DNA from: Sodalis sp. dw_96
GTDB lineage: Bacteria > Pseudomonadota > Gammaproteobacteria > Enterobacterales > Enterobacteriaceae
Reading direction: 5' to 3'
NCBI RefSeq assembly: GCF_018449575.1
Contig: NZ_JAAVUT010000001.1
Location: forward strand, 124,001 to 188,000
Length of the DNA stretch: 64,000 bases
The position numbers and the translations under genes are program-made. Positions 55,092 to 64,000 of the stretch are shown in pieces. Every line of letters starts with the position of its first letter. Within the stretch, counting starts at the first letter, position 1. The notes under the pieces were generated by a model. That model saw only the letters and a list, made by a program, of their open reading frames with translations. It did no database searches and was not told the DNA's origin.

Positions 55092-55124
55092 AACCCTGGA
55101 AAATAAACTTTCCGAGGGTTTTCT
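55092..55124 (+). terminator. Terminator of the GntR regulator
   Basis: AACCCTGGAAA pairs with TTTCCGAGGGTT (one bulged base) and is followed by TTCT, seven bases after the stop. Confidence 0.6.
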
Positions 55125-55277
55125 ATGGCGCAGGTAAGCTTCCGGTTCAACGTCGTTCAGGATGGATGCTTTATCGATGCCCCGATGTAGGGTATTTACC
55201 TGTATGTCGGGGGCATGAACCTTATTTATTGCTAGGAAAATTATAGATTAATTTACCGCCGCTTTATTGAAACGGCA

Positions 55278-56570
55278 TCATATTTTTTCCTCGGAGAAAA
55301 GAATTTTTTCATCGGTTTCCATTGGTTTTCTGGTCATTGTCATGACGACAGAAATACCTACCAGAAGAAGTAGGCCTGCAATACCAAACGCCCAGTTATA
55401 ACTGTTACTCATCTGGACAACATAGCCTGTTATGATCGGTGCACCCATGCCGAAAATATTGCCTACTACAACTATAAAGGCAATGCCTTTGGCTACATCT
55501 TTCGGCGTAGGAAGCAGATCATTGAGCAATGAGTGATTGAGTGGTGTCGCCGAGGCCACCCCGGTAAGCGCAACGGAAAGAATGATCAAAATTATTGTTG
55601 GGTTGGTGGTGAAGGGGACGAATAGAATGGTGGCGCCCGTAAGTAATGACAGCGCAACGGCACTACGTCGTTTACCGGTGCCTACACCTCCCTTCCTTAG
55701 ATATTTGTCGCTCAGATGGCCTATAAAAATGCACAGGATAACGGAGGTAGCATAGGGAACTGCCGAGTACACCCCGGTGTGTCTAATATCCAGGTTCATT
55801 GTGGCCTGCAGATAACTCGGCAGCCAGGTAAGGAATAAATACTGAGTGTAGACATTACAACCCTGGGTAATTGCAATGCCCCATAGCGTTGGCGTCTTCA
55901 TCAACGCTATTAAACCCTGACTGCGTTCATCAGTGCTTTGCGATGGGTTGTTATTGTTGCTGAGGTTGCTAAGGATATACGTCCTTTCTTCTTCGCCCAG
56001 CCATTTCGCTTTCTGTGGGCTGTTAAAAAATATTAGCCATGCCAGCAGCCAGATGAAACCCAGAGCCCCCGCCACAACGAATGAAATATGCCATCCATAG
56101 AGCGCCACCAACGTTCCCAGAATAATCGAACTGACAGCAGGTCCGGCATAAGAACCACTGTTGAAGATCGCCGTGGTCATTCCGCGTTCAGAGGCGGGGA
56201 TCCATTGGCGGATCACTTTTGCCCCAGCAGGGTTGCTGACGGATTCACCTATACCCATTATCAGGCGCATCATAATGAGTTGTGTAAAACCCGTTACCAC
56301 CCCGGTGAGGGCCGTCGCGGCTGACCAGACCAGAATGCCTATGCCGATCATTTTTTTGGTACCGTAGCGATCGACCATATATCCCACCGGGATAAGGAAA
56401 ATGGCATATCCCCAGATAAATGCCGAGAATAAATAGCCCATATCAACGGCAGATAATTTGAGATCTTTTGCGATGGGTGTTGCCGCTATGGATAATGCAA
56501 TGCGGTCCATAAAGTTGATCATGGTTAAGCTGAAGAGAAATACAGCAATCCAACCCCGTTTGTAATGCAT
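55278..56570 (-). CDS. MFS transporter (ACS family)
   Basis: 430 residues with twelve predicted membrane segments. Opening FLFSLTMINFMDRIALSIAA, VGYMVDRYGTKKMIGIGILV and RLIMGIGESVSNPAGAKVIR are the anion:cation symporter (glucarate, galactonate, tartrate) hallmarks. Probably imports the acid used by the otn-type genes to its right. Confidence 0.92.
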   Translation of the reverse strand: MHYKRGWIAVFLFSLTMINFMDRIALSIAATPIAKDLKLSAVDMGYLFSAFIWGYAIFLIPVGYMVDRYGTKKMIGIGILVWSAATALTGVVTGFTQLIMMRLIMGIGESVSNPAGAKVIRQWIPASERGMTTAIFNSGSYAGPAVSSIILGTLVALYGWHISFVVAGALGFIWLLAWLIFFNSPQKAKWLGEEERTYILSNLSNNNNPSQSTDERSQGLIALMKTPTLWGIAITQGCNVYTQYLFLTWLPSYLQATMNLDIRHTGVYSAVPYATSVILCIFIGHLSDKYLRKGGVGTGKRRSAVALSLLTGATILFVPFTTNPTIILIILSVALTGVASATPLNHSLLNDLLPTPKDVAKGIAFIVVVGNIFGMGAPIITGYVVQMSNSYNWAFGIAGLLLLVGISVVMTMTRKPMETDEKILFSEEKI

Positions 56571-57258
56571 ACATCCTCCGATAAATGTTCTGATCTTTAT
56601 TATTGGATAAGGTTCTTAACTGATAAAACACAATGCTGACTTGACTCGGGTAACACCACTCGCCCGCCGTCGTGTTGATTTCATAGGCTGTAATACCCTT
56701 TCCGCGGTTATCCCATTTTTGATTATCCGGCAACCCACACATGGCCAACGTCCGTCATAAGGTTAAATGAATTATATTCTAATAAAGTGCAATATGTAAG
56801 ATGATTGCAGGTGTAGTGGAAGGATATGTGAGCAAGATCTCTAAGTTGCGTTTGAATAAAAAATTTTTTTATATATATGTTTTTAAAGTAATTATTTTTT
56901 TAGAAGATTTGATGGGAGAAGGGCTAAAAGTATATAGTTCAATAAAACGCCATTTATCAGCAATTTAGTGGCTTGTTGTAAAAAAGATTAATATTGTCAT
57001 TTATAAGTATTTAAAACATTTTATGCAATTTTTTCAAAAAAAAAACGCAGCCGTAAGAAGGCCCTACAAATATCGGGGCAATTCCCTAATCCAAACATTG
57101 GGATTGTCTAAGGGGGGCGAAGTTGCAGACTCTAACGGTGACTCAGACCGGATTGTGCGATCTGGTCAATCATCGGATATCGGATCGCCAACCGGACCCG
57201 GGTGATGACGGTCGCGGCCCCATCCCCCGCTAAGGATGGTGCCTGAATGAAGAGGTCG
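56571..57258. other. Intergenic region between the MFS gene and otnK
   Basis: About 690 bases. The part near the MFS gene should contain its promoter; the middle is very AT-rich. A hairpin GACCGGAT-N6-ATCTGGTC (one mismatch) at 57146-57167 lies downstream of otnK. No gene recognised. Confidence 0.45.
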
Positions 57259-58533
57259 CTATTCCTTTCCCCGTAGAGTCCTGACGGCTTTAGCGAAGAA
57301 ATCCGTGGCGCCAAAATTGCCCGATTTGAGGGCAAGGGATAGGGGATGTTCGCCTAGTGAAACCAGTGCCGGTATACCGGTATCAATCTCGTCACCAATC
57401 ATCAGAGCGTCCAGATTGAGCGCGCTGACTACCGCGCCAGAGGTTTCTCCACCGCCTACGACAAGACGACGTACACCGCCTTCAATCAGCTTACGCGCCG
57501 TCTCACCAAATAATCCCTCAAGCGCTGCGGACACTTTTTCACGGCCGTAGATTGACTGAGACATTGCGACTTCCGCTTTATCATCTGACGTAAAGATGAG
57601 CGGCGATTTGCCCTGGTTGGATAGGATGAATTCTACCAGCTTATCTGAGCTGACCTTGCCGGACATGACGTCATCCACGGCGATCATCATCACGGGATAA
57701 GATTTAGCATGTTCTGAAATCTGGCGTAACGTGGTGCGCGAACAACTTCCAACCAGAATAGCCTCAGGACCATCAATGCAGGGCACACGACTATGCGCCC
57801 CGGCAGCAAGCCCCTTACTGATAAAATTGTGGGGCAGCCCGATGGCAACGGCGGAACCACCGGTAATGAGGCGTGACTCAGCGCAGGCCTCACCGATTGA
57901 AATCAAATCATTTTCACTGATCGCGTCAATGACGGTTAATATTTCACCCGATGCAGCCGCACTGTCCAGCGATTTGCGTATCGCCGCGGCCCCCTCGCTG
58001 ACTTTTTGCCATGAGATATGGCCGATTTTGCTGGATGATTGCTGTTTCAGTACCCGGCAGAGATTTGCATCTCTCATGGGCGTCAGAGGATGATGCTCCA
58101 TACCCGACTCGTTGAGCAGTTTGTCGTGAACAAACAGGTGTCCCTGATAAACCGTACGCCCCATGGCGGGAAACGACGGGCAGACCGGGACTGCCCGGGC
58201 ATCAAGAAATTTTGCCAGGGCATCGGCTACCGGGCCGATATTTCCCTCTGAAGTAGAATCGAAGGTTGAACAATATTTGAAAACGATCTGGCTGCATCCC
58301 TGGGAGAGCAACCAGCCACAGGCTTTGAGCGACTGGGTAACCGCCTGCTCGGCGGGGATGGAGCGGCTTTTTAGCGCAATCACACCCGCTTCGACCCCAG
58401 CGGGAGCGTCCCGTGCGGGCGTGCCTAAAAAGAGAGTCGTTCGCAATCCGCCCTCATCCGCAATACCTTTCGAAAGAGTGACCGCGATATCGCTTGCACC
58501 CGTGAAATCGTCTGCAATTATGCCAATTAACAT
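57259..58533 (-). CDS. otnK: Four-carbon acid sugar kinase (OtnK/DUF1537)
   Basis: 424 residues. N-terminal motif GIIADDFTGASDIAVTLSKG is the family signature; FKYCSTFDSTSEGNIGPVAD and VLVGSCSRTTLRQI follow; the C-terminal nucleotide-binding domain has VVGGGETSGAVVSAL. Phosphorylates 3-oxo-tetronate or related C4 sugar acids. It overlaps the racemase-like gene by seven bases. Confidence 0.93.
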   Translation of the reverse strand: MLIGIIADDFTGASDIAVTLSKGIADEGGLRTTLFLGTPARDAPAGVEAGVIALKSRSIPAEQAVTQSLKACGWLLSQGCSQIVFKYCSTFDSTSEGNIGPVADALAKFLDARAVPVCPSFPAMGRTVYQGHLFVHDKLLNESGMEHHPLTPMRDANLCRVLKQQSSSKIGHISWQKVSEGAAAIRKSLDSAAASGEILTVIDAISENDLISIGEACAESRLITGGSAVAIGLPHNFISKGLAAGAHSRVPCIDGPEAILVGSCSRTTLRQISEHAKSYPVMMIAVDDVMSGKVSSDKLVEFILSNQGKSPLIFTSDDKAEVAMSQSIYGREKVSAALEGLFGETARKLIEGGVRRLVVGGGETSGAVVSALNLDALMIGDEIDTGIPALVSLGEHPLSLALKSGNFGATDFFAKAVRTLRGKE

Positions 58534-59204
58534 AATGAGCCCCCCTTGCCGTTTTTAACCAGTGCCTTCATCAATGCGACGGCTGAATCCGGCGCGCTCA
58601 GCACCGGAACGGATACCGCTGAACCAACGGCGCTGGCGGCTATGGATGTAGAAAACTGGGCCAACATAATGACGTCGCAGTTTTCGAGCGTATGCGCACT
58701 GGCGGCGACCCGCTGGTTATGCGCTTCTATGTTGCCTTGTTTGAGATAATCCATTGCATTTTCCGCGACGACAGTTGTCAGCGATGCATCCTGACCTGAA
58801 GAAACAACATATTCATTGAATTCATTCGTCATAGTTTTCACGGCGGGAGCGAAGGTGGCGATCATCCCAATTCGTGTCCCTTTTTGCAGCGCGGCGCGGA
58901 ACATCGCCTCATTGGGCTTCAGCACCGGGATCGGAAACGCCGCGGCCATTTGCTCAATTGCCGGGCCGAACGCGGAGCAGGTAACCAGGATACCGTCAGC
59001 GTCCATATCGTATCCGTATCGACCAAAGCGAACGAACCGCTGAATCATTGACCTGGTCAGCTCTGGTTCCCGCGCCCTGTCGATAGTCAAACCGTCATCC
59101 AGCAGATTGACCAGTTCAGCTTCAGGCCAGATTGCCTTGAAACTTTGATGAATGGGCTGCATGGCAAGATGGGTAGCATGCAGCAATACAATTCGTTCTG
59201 ACAT
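58527..59204 (-). CDS. Asp/Glu racemase-superfamily protein
   Basis: About 225 residues from MSERIVLLHATH (an earlier in-frame ATG exists at 59219). Asp/Glu/hydantoin racemase fold: first catalytic cysteine in VTCSAFGP; the second position reads IMLAQFST, with no cysteine. With one Cys, an isomerase, decarboxylase-like or non-racemase reaction is possible. Lies between kinase and aldolase genes, so it probably supplies or isomerises a C4 acid. Confidence 0.82.
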   Translation of the reverse strand: MSERIVLLHATHLAMQPIHQSFKAIWPEAELVNLLDDGLTIDRAREPELTRSMIQRFVRFGRYGYDMDADGILVTCSAFGPAIEQMAAAFPIPVLKPNEAMFRAALQKGTRIGMIATFAPAVKTMTNEFNEYVVSSGQDASLTTVVAENAMDYLKQGNIEAHNQRVAASAHTLENCDVIMLAQFSTSIAASAVGSAVSVPVLSAPDSAVALMKALVKNGKGGSLC

Positions 59205-59323
59205 AACAATCACCAGCAATGTTTACGAAAAGGCTTATGAGTACTGAAGAAAAATCAGCGGCACTGAGACTGTTTCTCACAAAAGATCGTAATACTGACC
59301 GTGTCGCGGTAATAGGCAAATGC

Positions 59324-59962
59324 TCACCAACGGCAATTAAACGTTTCGAACAGTTCCTGTAACGCACTTTCAGCGAGGGGCTCCGGCTTTGGGGATGTCA
59401 TCAGCCATAGCTTTGCCGTCTCTTCCAGTTCTTCGAGTATTTCCGCTGCTTTTGTTACGCTGGCGCCCCAGATAACGGGACCAAGCCTTTCGAGCATGAT
59501 ACCCTTCACGTGGACTGCCAGCTTCGCGGCCTGAACCGCCACAGCAGGGGCCCCCGGACGACAGTAATTGATTAACGGGATCCTTCCGACTTTCATCACC
59601 TGATAGGGCGTGATGGGCGGCAGAATTGCGTCGGCGCGCCATACCTTATCCAGCGTCATTGCAACCAGATGGCTGGAGTGGGTGTGGACCACGCCGTTAA
59701 TGTCGTCATTATTTTCATAAATTGATTTGTGTAATGCCAGCGTTTTAGAAGGCTTCCCGCCATTGACCCATTTACCATCCAACGTTACCTTTGCAATGGA
59801 TTCCGGAGTTAAAGAACCAAGGCAACTGTCCGTGGGGGTAATTAACCAACCGTCATCCAGACGGGCGCTGATATTTCCGGAACTGCCTACAGTAAATCCC
59901 CTGCGATGAAGGCTATGTCCGGTGTGGCATATTTCTTCACGAATGTTTTTTTCATAAAGCAT
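59324..59962 (-). CDS. otnC: Class II aldolase/3-oxo-tetronate 4-phosphate decarboxylase (OtnC-like)
   Basis: 212 residues. Adducin/aldolase II domain: GSSGNISARLDDGWLITPT, VVHTHSSHLVAM with the metal-binding His pair. OtnC decarboxylates 3-oxo-tetronate 4-phosphate to dihydroxyacetone phosphate. First gene of the operon with the racemase-like gene and otnK, with a gap of about 120 bases. Confidence 0.9.
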   Translation of the reverse strand: MLYEKNIREEICHTGHSLHRRGFTVGSSGNISARLDDGWLITPTDSCLGSLTPESIAKVTLDGKWVNGGKPSKTLALHKSIYENNDDINGVVHTHSSHLVAMTLDKVWRADAILPPITPYQVMKVGRIPLINYCRPGAPAVAVQAAKLAVHVKGIMLERLGPVIWGASVTKAAEILEELEETAKLWLMTSPKPEPLAESALQELFETFNCRW

Positions 59963-60390
59963 ATTTTACCCCCCTCTTAATCGATATTGATTCATTTCAG
60001 CCGGCGGCAATCTTAATGGCGTATCTTTGATTACCTCATTATTATCGAGTGCCGCAAGCCGGATATCGCAAGTAATGCAATGTAGAGAAGCGGATAATCT
60101 TTAGATGTTAACTATCTTTATACCCACTTTGGCTTGTATAAACTGGTTCTGAACGCCATCAGATAAAAATAGTCAGTGATAATATCTATTCTCTGTAATT
60201 GGATTATTAAATAAAGATCACGCTTGCCATATTCAGGGCTATCCGAAACCAGTCTGTTTTTGAAGAGGCTACGCGAGTGCAACAGGACCGGCCATAATAC
60301 AACGCTTGAACTGCGGGTACGCGCCATGACGTTGTTTGATGGTGCATGACGGAATCGCCTCTTCAGCGCCGGGTCCCGGTGCGACCGGCT
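59963..60390. other. Intergenic region upstream of otnC
   Basis: About 430 bases. Should hold the promoter of the otn-type operon. A TTGTATAAAC half-site at about 60133 resembles half of the symmetrical site at 61581. No gene is recognised; a minus frame at 60118-60327 has no family resemblance. Confidence 0.4.
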
Positions 60391-61461
60391 TCACTTCGGC
60401 TGTTCCTGGATATAGCGGCATATAGCCTCGGCAGCCGCTACTGTACCCGCAGTGCCGCCGAGATCACCGGTCCGTGATTCGGCATGCGCAAGAGCCGAGT
60501 CAACTGCGTGCTCAATGGCCTCTCCAGCGGACATGAAGGCTTCAGCACCAGAGCGGAGTCCCAGATGACGGAACAGCGCGGAAGCGGACAGAATCAGACC
60601 GGTAGGATTCGCAAGATTCTTGCCTGCGATATCCGGCGCCGAGCCATGCCCGGCATTCGCCGCTGCATATTTATCACCCACGTTGAGTGCCGACGCCATA
60701 CCGAGGCCGCCTGCCAGCGCGTTGACCAGGTTTGAAAGAATATCGCCGAACATGTTAGTCGTAAGGATAACGTCGAAAGCTGAAGGTCTGGTGTAGAGCT
60801 CGGCCGCTATTGCGTCAATATCGATTTCGCGTAGGGTAACATCCGGATAATGGGCGGCTACCTTGTCGACTTCGCCCATGAAAAGTCCATCGGTAACCTG
60901 CATCACGTGGCGTTTGCCAACGACCGTGACGTGCTTGCGCCGGGTTCTGGCGATTTTAAACGCCACTTCCGCGATACGTCGCGATGCTTTTGCCGTGATC
61001 AGGCGAAGAGAGATGGCAGAGTCGGGCGTCGGCATGAATTCGCCATAACCCTGAAACAGATTTCGGTCCGCATAGAAGCCTTCCGTATTTTCACGGACGA
61101 TAACGCAGTCAAGTCCCGGGTGGGCTTTGGGCACCCCCGGTCGGGAACGCGCCGGTCGGATATTTGCATACAGATCAAGTTGCTTACGGATCGTTCCCGG
61201 GATATTGATTCCGCCTTCGCTAACCGGCGGATACTGGGTCATACCTCCCGGACCGAGAAGGACTCCATCGGCAGCACGTGTAGCCTCAACGACTTCCGAC
61301 GGCAGGGTGGTGCCGCGTTTGCGGTGGAGGGACATACCGACCTCATGGACTTCTAGGGTAAGATTCAGCCCGAATTTTTTGTCTGCTTCACGAACGACTG
61401 CGAGGGTTGCGTCCATGATTTCCGGGCCGATGTCGTCGCCGGGTAGCACTGCAAGTTTCAT
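60391..61461 (-). CDS. Isopropylmalate/tartrate dehydrogenase-like enzyme
   Basis: 356 residues of the beta-decarboxylating dehydrogenase family (LeuB, isocitrate, tartrate dehydrogenases). GDDIGPEIM at the start, the VIVRENTEGFYADRN substrate loop, the Lys in VGKRHVMQVTDGLF and the metal-binding DVILTTNMFGDILSN are present. Acts on a 2-hydroxyacid with NAD and a divalent metal. In context it probably makes the 3-oxo acid for the kinase/decarboxylase pair. Confidence 0.91.
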   Translation of the reverse strand: MKLAVLPGDDIGPEIMDATLAVVREADKKFGLNLTLEVHEVGMSLHRKRGTTLPSEVVEATRAADGVLLGPGGMTQYPPVSEGGINIPGTIRKQLDLYANIRPARSRPGVPKAHPGLDCVIVRENTEGFYADRNLFQGYGEFMPTPDSAISLRLITAKASRRIAEVAFKIARTRRKHVTVVGKRHVMQVTDGLFMGEVDKVAAHYPDVTLREIDIDAIAAELYTRPSAFDVILTTNMFGDILSNLVNALAGGLGMASALNVGDKYAAANAGHGSAPDIAGKNLANPTGLILSASALFRHLGLRSGAEAFMSAGEAIEHAVDSALAHAESRTGDLGGTAGTVAAAEAICRYIQEQPK

Positions 61462-61580
61462 TACTTCTCTTCCTTATTTCAGTTCTCATCATTTTACGCA
61501 CGACAGGATCATCGTCCGTATTTCTTATCGTATACCGTATCAGGCACACATGAGTTTAACAATAAATAAATTGCTCTTTG

Positions 61581-61597
61581 TTTGTATAAAATACAAA
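61581..61597. promoter_or_regulatory. GntR-type operator candidate
   Basis: TTTGTAT-AAA-ATACAAA, perfect seven-base arms, about 120 bases upstream of the dehydrogenase start. Similar symmetry to VanR/FCD-type sites; a GntR/FCD regulator is encoded at 54144-55085. Confidence 0.5.
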
Positions 61598-61689
61598 TTT
61601 AAAGACCAAAAATAGGAGCTGCCTCACATGTGTTAAAAGCATGCCCCCGCAAATAAAGGGTACCTTTCGGTAAGCGCGGCGGTGTGAAA

Positions 61690-62475
61690 TCATGATGTAC
61701 ACGCCGGGTGTAAGTAGGGAGCAAGATACTTAAGCCCGCTCAAGGTATCGCCGATGGGACGGTATTCGCAGCCAATCCAATGGTCATATCCCCGGGCAGC
61801 CAATTCCGCAAAAATTTCCGGGAAGGGCAGCGTTCCAGTCCCGGGTTCATGTCTGCCTGGAAAATCTGAAATTTGGACATGACCTGTCCGAGGCAGCCAG
61901 TGCTTCAGCAGGGCAACGGGATCGGGCGCGAGAGCCGCCGCATGGTAGGTATCAAAGAGGAATTCAAGATGGTCATCCGCAATCGCGGCAAACACCATTT
62001 CGGCCAGCTCAAAAGATGACAGGTAGTAACCGGGAACTTCCTGCGGGCTAAAGACCTCAACCAGCGTTCTGATGCCGTCGGCAGCGAACAATGCAACTGC
62101 CGCCTGTATGTTTTCCAGGTAGGTATGCAGGCTGGCACCCCTGACCGTTGTAACTATGCCGGCCATGACATGGATACGCGGGCAGCCCAGAGTCAAAGAA
62201 GTGTCGCGCGCCAATTTCAAACCATCCAGAAATTCCTGGCGACGCTCAGGGAACGCGGCGATGCCCTTTTCACCGGCTGCTGCAGTGCCCATGGGGGCGC
62301 TAATCTGCACCAGTTGCAGGCCATTTTGGTCTAGAAGCTTTTTCAGGATTGCCGGGTCATGGCCATACGGCGCAGGAAACTCTACACCTTGATAACCTGC
62401 CTGCGCGGCCAGTTCAAAGCGTTCTAGGAAGGGGACTTCGTTGAACTGGAACCCCAGGTGGGCGCTTAATTTCAT
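61690..62475 (-). CDS. otnI: Hydroxypyruvate isomerase family protein (OtnI-like)
   Basis: About 261 residues from MKLSAHLGFQFNEVPFLERF (an upstream start at 62502 is possible). TIM-barrel xylose-isomerase-like fold: VEVFSPQEVPGYYLSS, LFDTYHAAAL and HVQISDFPGRHEPGTG hold the metal and substrate residues; WIGCEYRP near the end. OtnI isomerises 2-oxo-tetronate to 3-oxo-tetronate, matching OtnK/OtnC. Confidence 0.88.
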   Translation of the reverse strand: MKLSAHLGFQFNEVPFLERFELAAQAGYQGVEFPAPYGHDPAILKKLLDQNGLQLVQISAPMGTAAAGEKGIAAFPERRQEFLDGLKLARDTSLTLGCPRIHVMAGIVTTVRGASLHTYLENIQAAVALFAADGIRTLVEVFSPQEVPGYYLSSFELAEMVFAAIADDHLEFLFDTYHAAALAPDPVALLKHWLPRTGHVQISDFPGRHEPGTGTLPFPEIFAELAARGYDHWIGCEYRPIGDTLSGLKYLAPYLHPACTS

Positions 62476-62803
62476 ATCTTCTATCCTTCCAATCCGTCGC
62501 ACCTTCGCAACTCAAAGTGCGTTGAGTCTTTATGGAGATTTGCCCTTTTGTTAAGGGGCGATTGAGTGGGGCCGGTCACGCGATGTTCTTCACGGCGCAT
62601 CACTGACTTCAGGCGTAAAATACTACATTGCATAATTGATTTATATAATAAAAAAGTACAATTTTCGTCATCTCCATAGACTAAAATAACGGCAGGCGTA
62701 ATTGCCGGAAAGTGCTGCTTTATGACCGGCCACGCCTGTTCAGATTACCCAATCCGAGGTGTTGATCCCACGGGAATGACACCAGTAAAAACTCGAGTCG
62801 CAA
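62476..62803. other. Intergenic region with no gene seen
   Basis: About 330 bases between the lactonase gene (ends 62804) and otnI. AT-rich toward the middle; contains the likely otnI promoter. No repeat or gene recognised. Confidence 0.4.
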
Positions 62804-64000
62804 TCAGATTGTCGAGAAAATAATGCATACCGGGCTTGCAGTGTGAATGATGGGACCGTTCCTATGCAGCCGTCCGGTTTGGGCATCGACGCTGAAGGGG
62901 ACGATGGTGTCGCTGTTTTCGTTGGCGGCGTAGAGGAAGGTGTTGGTCGGATCGAGGGTGCAAAAGCGCGGCCCTTTCCCCTCGCTCGGAACCCATTGTA
63001 TTGGCGTCAGCCGGCCGCTCGCCGCGTCTACGCCGAACACACCGACGCTGTCATGACCGCGGTTCGAGACATAGATAAAGCGCCCCGACGGCAAGATGTT
63101 GATTTCCGCCGCGGTATTGGCGCCGGTAAACGTGTCCGGCGCCGAGGGAATCACCTGGAGAGGGGTCAGCGTACCGGGCGTCGCATCGTAGTGGTAGGCA
63201 TCGACGGAGGCATCGAGTTCGTCGGTCACGAAGGCGTAAGGCGCTGTGGGATGGAAGACGATGTGGCGGGGGCCGGCGCCCGGGCGAACTTGGCGAAATG
63301 GGGGATCCGCCGGGATCAGTTTGCCGCTGGCGGCATCGAAGCGAAAGGTGAAGATCCGGTCCAGCCCCTTGTCGGGGACGAGGATAAATCGGCGTTCAGG
63401 GTCATAGGCTACCATATGTGGGTGCGAAAAAGTCTGGTCCACCTTATTCGGACCCGGTATTCCCGGCAGGTGTTCGAGATGCACCACGGTACCAAGCGAC
63501 CCGTCGTCGTTGCGAGGAAGCACGGCCAGCGTTCCGGTCGCGTAATTGGCCACCAGAACGAATCGATTGCTGTCATCCACGGTCAGGTAGGCTGGGTTCT
63601 TTCCCTGTGTGGATTGGTGGTTCAGGAAGGTCAGTTCGCCGCTGTGGGGATTGACGCTGAAAGCGCTCACCTCGCTCATGTCGCCATGTACGGTGTACAA
63701 AAAACGCTGTGATTTATCAAGGATCAGGAAGGAAGGATTGACCAGATTCTTCACTAACTGGACCAGCGTCCATGTCGAGGTCGCCGAATCCACGTGGTAA
63801 ACACTGATTCCTTCTCCGCGGGCATTTCGTTCTTTGGTCGTGCGGCAGCCGACATACGCGAAACATCTGGATTTGGCATTAGGCACGTTGGATTCCCCCA
63901 TGGGTTTATTTAGATGCTCATCTCCGTGAACGATCTCGGGAAAGACCCCAGCCATCCCAATCGCCATGACGAAAGCGCTCTTCAAAAGATGGCGACGGCT
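62804..64000 (-). CDS. Tat-exported lactonase, beta-propeller (partial)
   Basis: Seven-bladed propeller lactonase (6-phosphogluconolactonase-like, PF10282): YVGCRTTKERNARGEGISVY, LSHPHMVAYDPERRFILVPD-type blade, YVSNRGHDSVGVFGVDAASG and GKGPRFCTLDPTNTFLYAAN. At least 398 residues. The frame stays open to the right edge, where it reads SRRHLLKSAFVMAIGMAGVF: a twin-arginine motif followed by a hydrophobic helix, so the real start lies beyond 64000. A periplasmic lactonase opening sugar or aldonic lactones fits the sugar-acid genes next door. Confidence 0.88.
   Translation of the reverse strand, partial: SRRHLLKSAFVMAIGMAGVFPEIVHGDEHLNKPMGESNVPNAKSRCFAYVGCRTTKERNARGEGISVYHVDSATSTWTLVQLVKNLVNPSFLILDKSQRFLYTVHGDMSEVSAFSVNPHSGELTFLNHQSTQGKNPAYLTVDDSNRFVLVANYATGTLAVLPRNDDGSLGTVVHLEHLPGIPGPNKVDQTFSHPHMVAYDPERRFILVPDKGLDRIFTFRFDAASGKLIPADPPFRQVRPGAGPRHIVFHPTAPYAFVTDELDASVDAYHYDATPGTLTPLQVIPSAPDTFTGANTAAEINILPSGRFIYVSNRGHDSVGVFGVDAASGRLTPIQWVPSEGKGPRFCTLDPTNTFLYAANENSDTIVPFSVDAQTGRLHRNGPIIHTASPVCIIFSTI

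Noticed and set aside
60118-60327. 69-codon minus frame upstream of otnC
   Set aside because: No domain, no start signal; more likely a promoter region.

Overview
The window looks like a chromosomal stretch of an enterobacterium (Enterobacterales, plausibly of the Pectobacterium/Sodalis type). The evidence is a close ytfE homologue behind a perfect NsrR-type palindrome, yebG behind a perfect LexA box, a KdgM-type porin, an OmpC/PhoE-type porin, an otn-type operon and CRP-like sites. It is rich in catabolic and transport genes and carries several decayed genes and insertion-sequence scraps. No rRNA, tRNA or CRISPR array was recognised.

Layout. 1-12.1 kb: one leftward run of ten genes, nine of them overlapping end to start. 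A peptide/nickel-type ABC importer and a ribose-type ABC importer bracket an NtaA/DszA-type flavin monooxygenase and two acyl-CoA-dehydrogenase/SfnB-like flavoproteins, suggesting scavenging of an organosulfur or related compound. 12.8-13.9 kb: ytfE (iron-sulfur repair under nitrosative stress) and a DUF488 gene. 13.98-19.1 kb: a leftward operon of a ferredoxin-like protein, an unrecognised cysteine-tailed protein and a DASS-type anion transporter, behind a sigma-54 promoter and beside a divergent PrpR-type sigma-54 activator. 19.4-21.6 kb: katG. 22-23.8 kb: yebG among IS21, IS3 and IS110 remnants and a broken MFS gene.

23.8-42.7 kb is a carbohydrate island: a RhaT-type transporter with a fucose-isomerase-like protein, an OprB-type porin pseudogene, a LevR-type activator, a mannose-family PTS with a GH88 unsaturated glucuronyl hydrolase, a 2-hydroxyacid dehydrogenase, a HAD phosphatase, a KdgM-like porin, a DJ-1/PfpI protein, an AraC regulator, a general porin, and an MFS/BNR-repeat protein pair. 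Consensus sigma-54 promoters precede both the PTS operon and the kdgM-like gene, and an AGTGTCT element recurs at both and at the activator's own promoter. The genes together fit uptake and hydrolysis of unsaturated uronic-acid oligosaccharides released by a polysaccharide lyase.

43.3-52.5 kb: an isolated Fic-like protein without the catalytic motif, then an SDR, both ETF subunits, a fumarate-reductase-type flavoprotein, FixC and FixX: a dedicated redox module for an unknown substrate, followed by an MBL-fold hydrolase. 52.5-53.7 kb holds SulP and NmrA pseudogenes. 54.1-64 kb: a GntR regulator with two winged helices, an MFS transporter, an otn-type operon (kinase, racemase-like protein, class II aldolase), an isopropylmalate/tartrate-dehydrogenase-like enzyme, an OtnI-like isomerase, and a Tat-exported lactonase that runs off the right edge.
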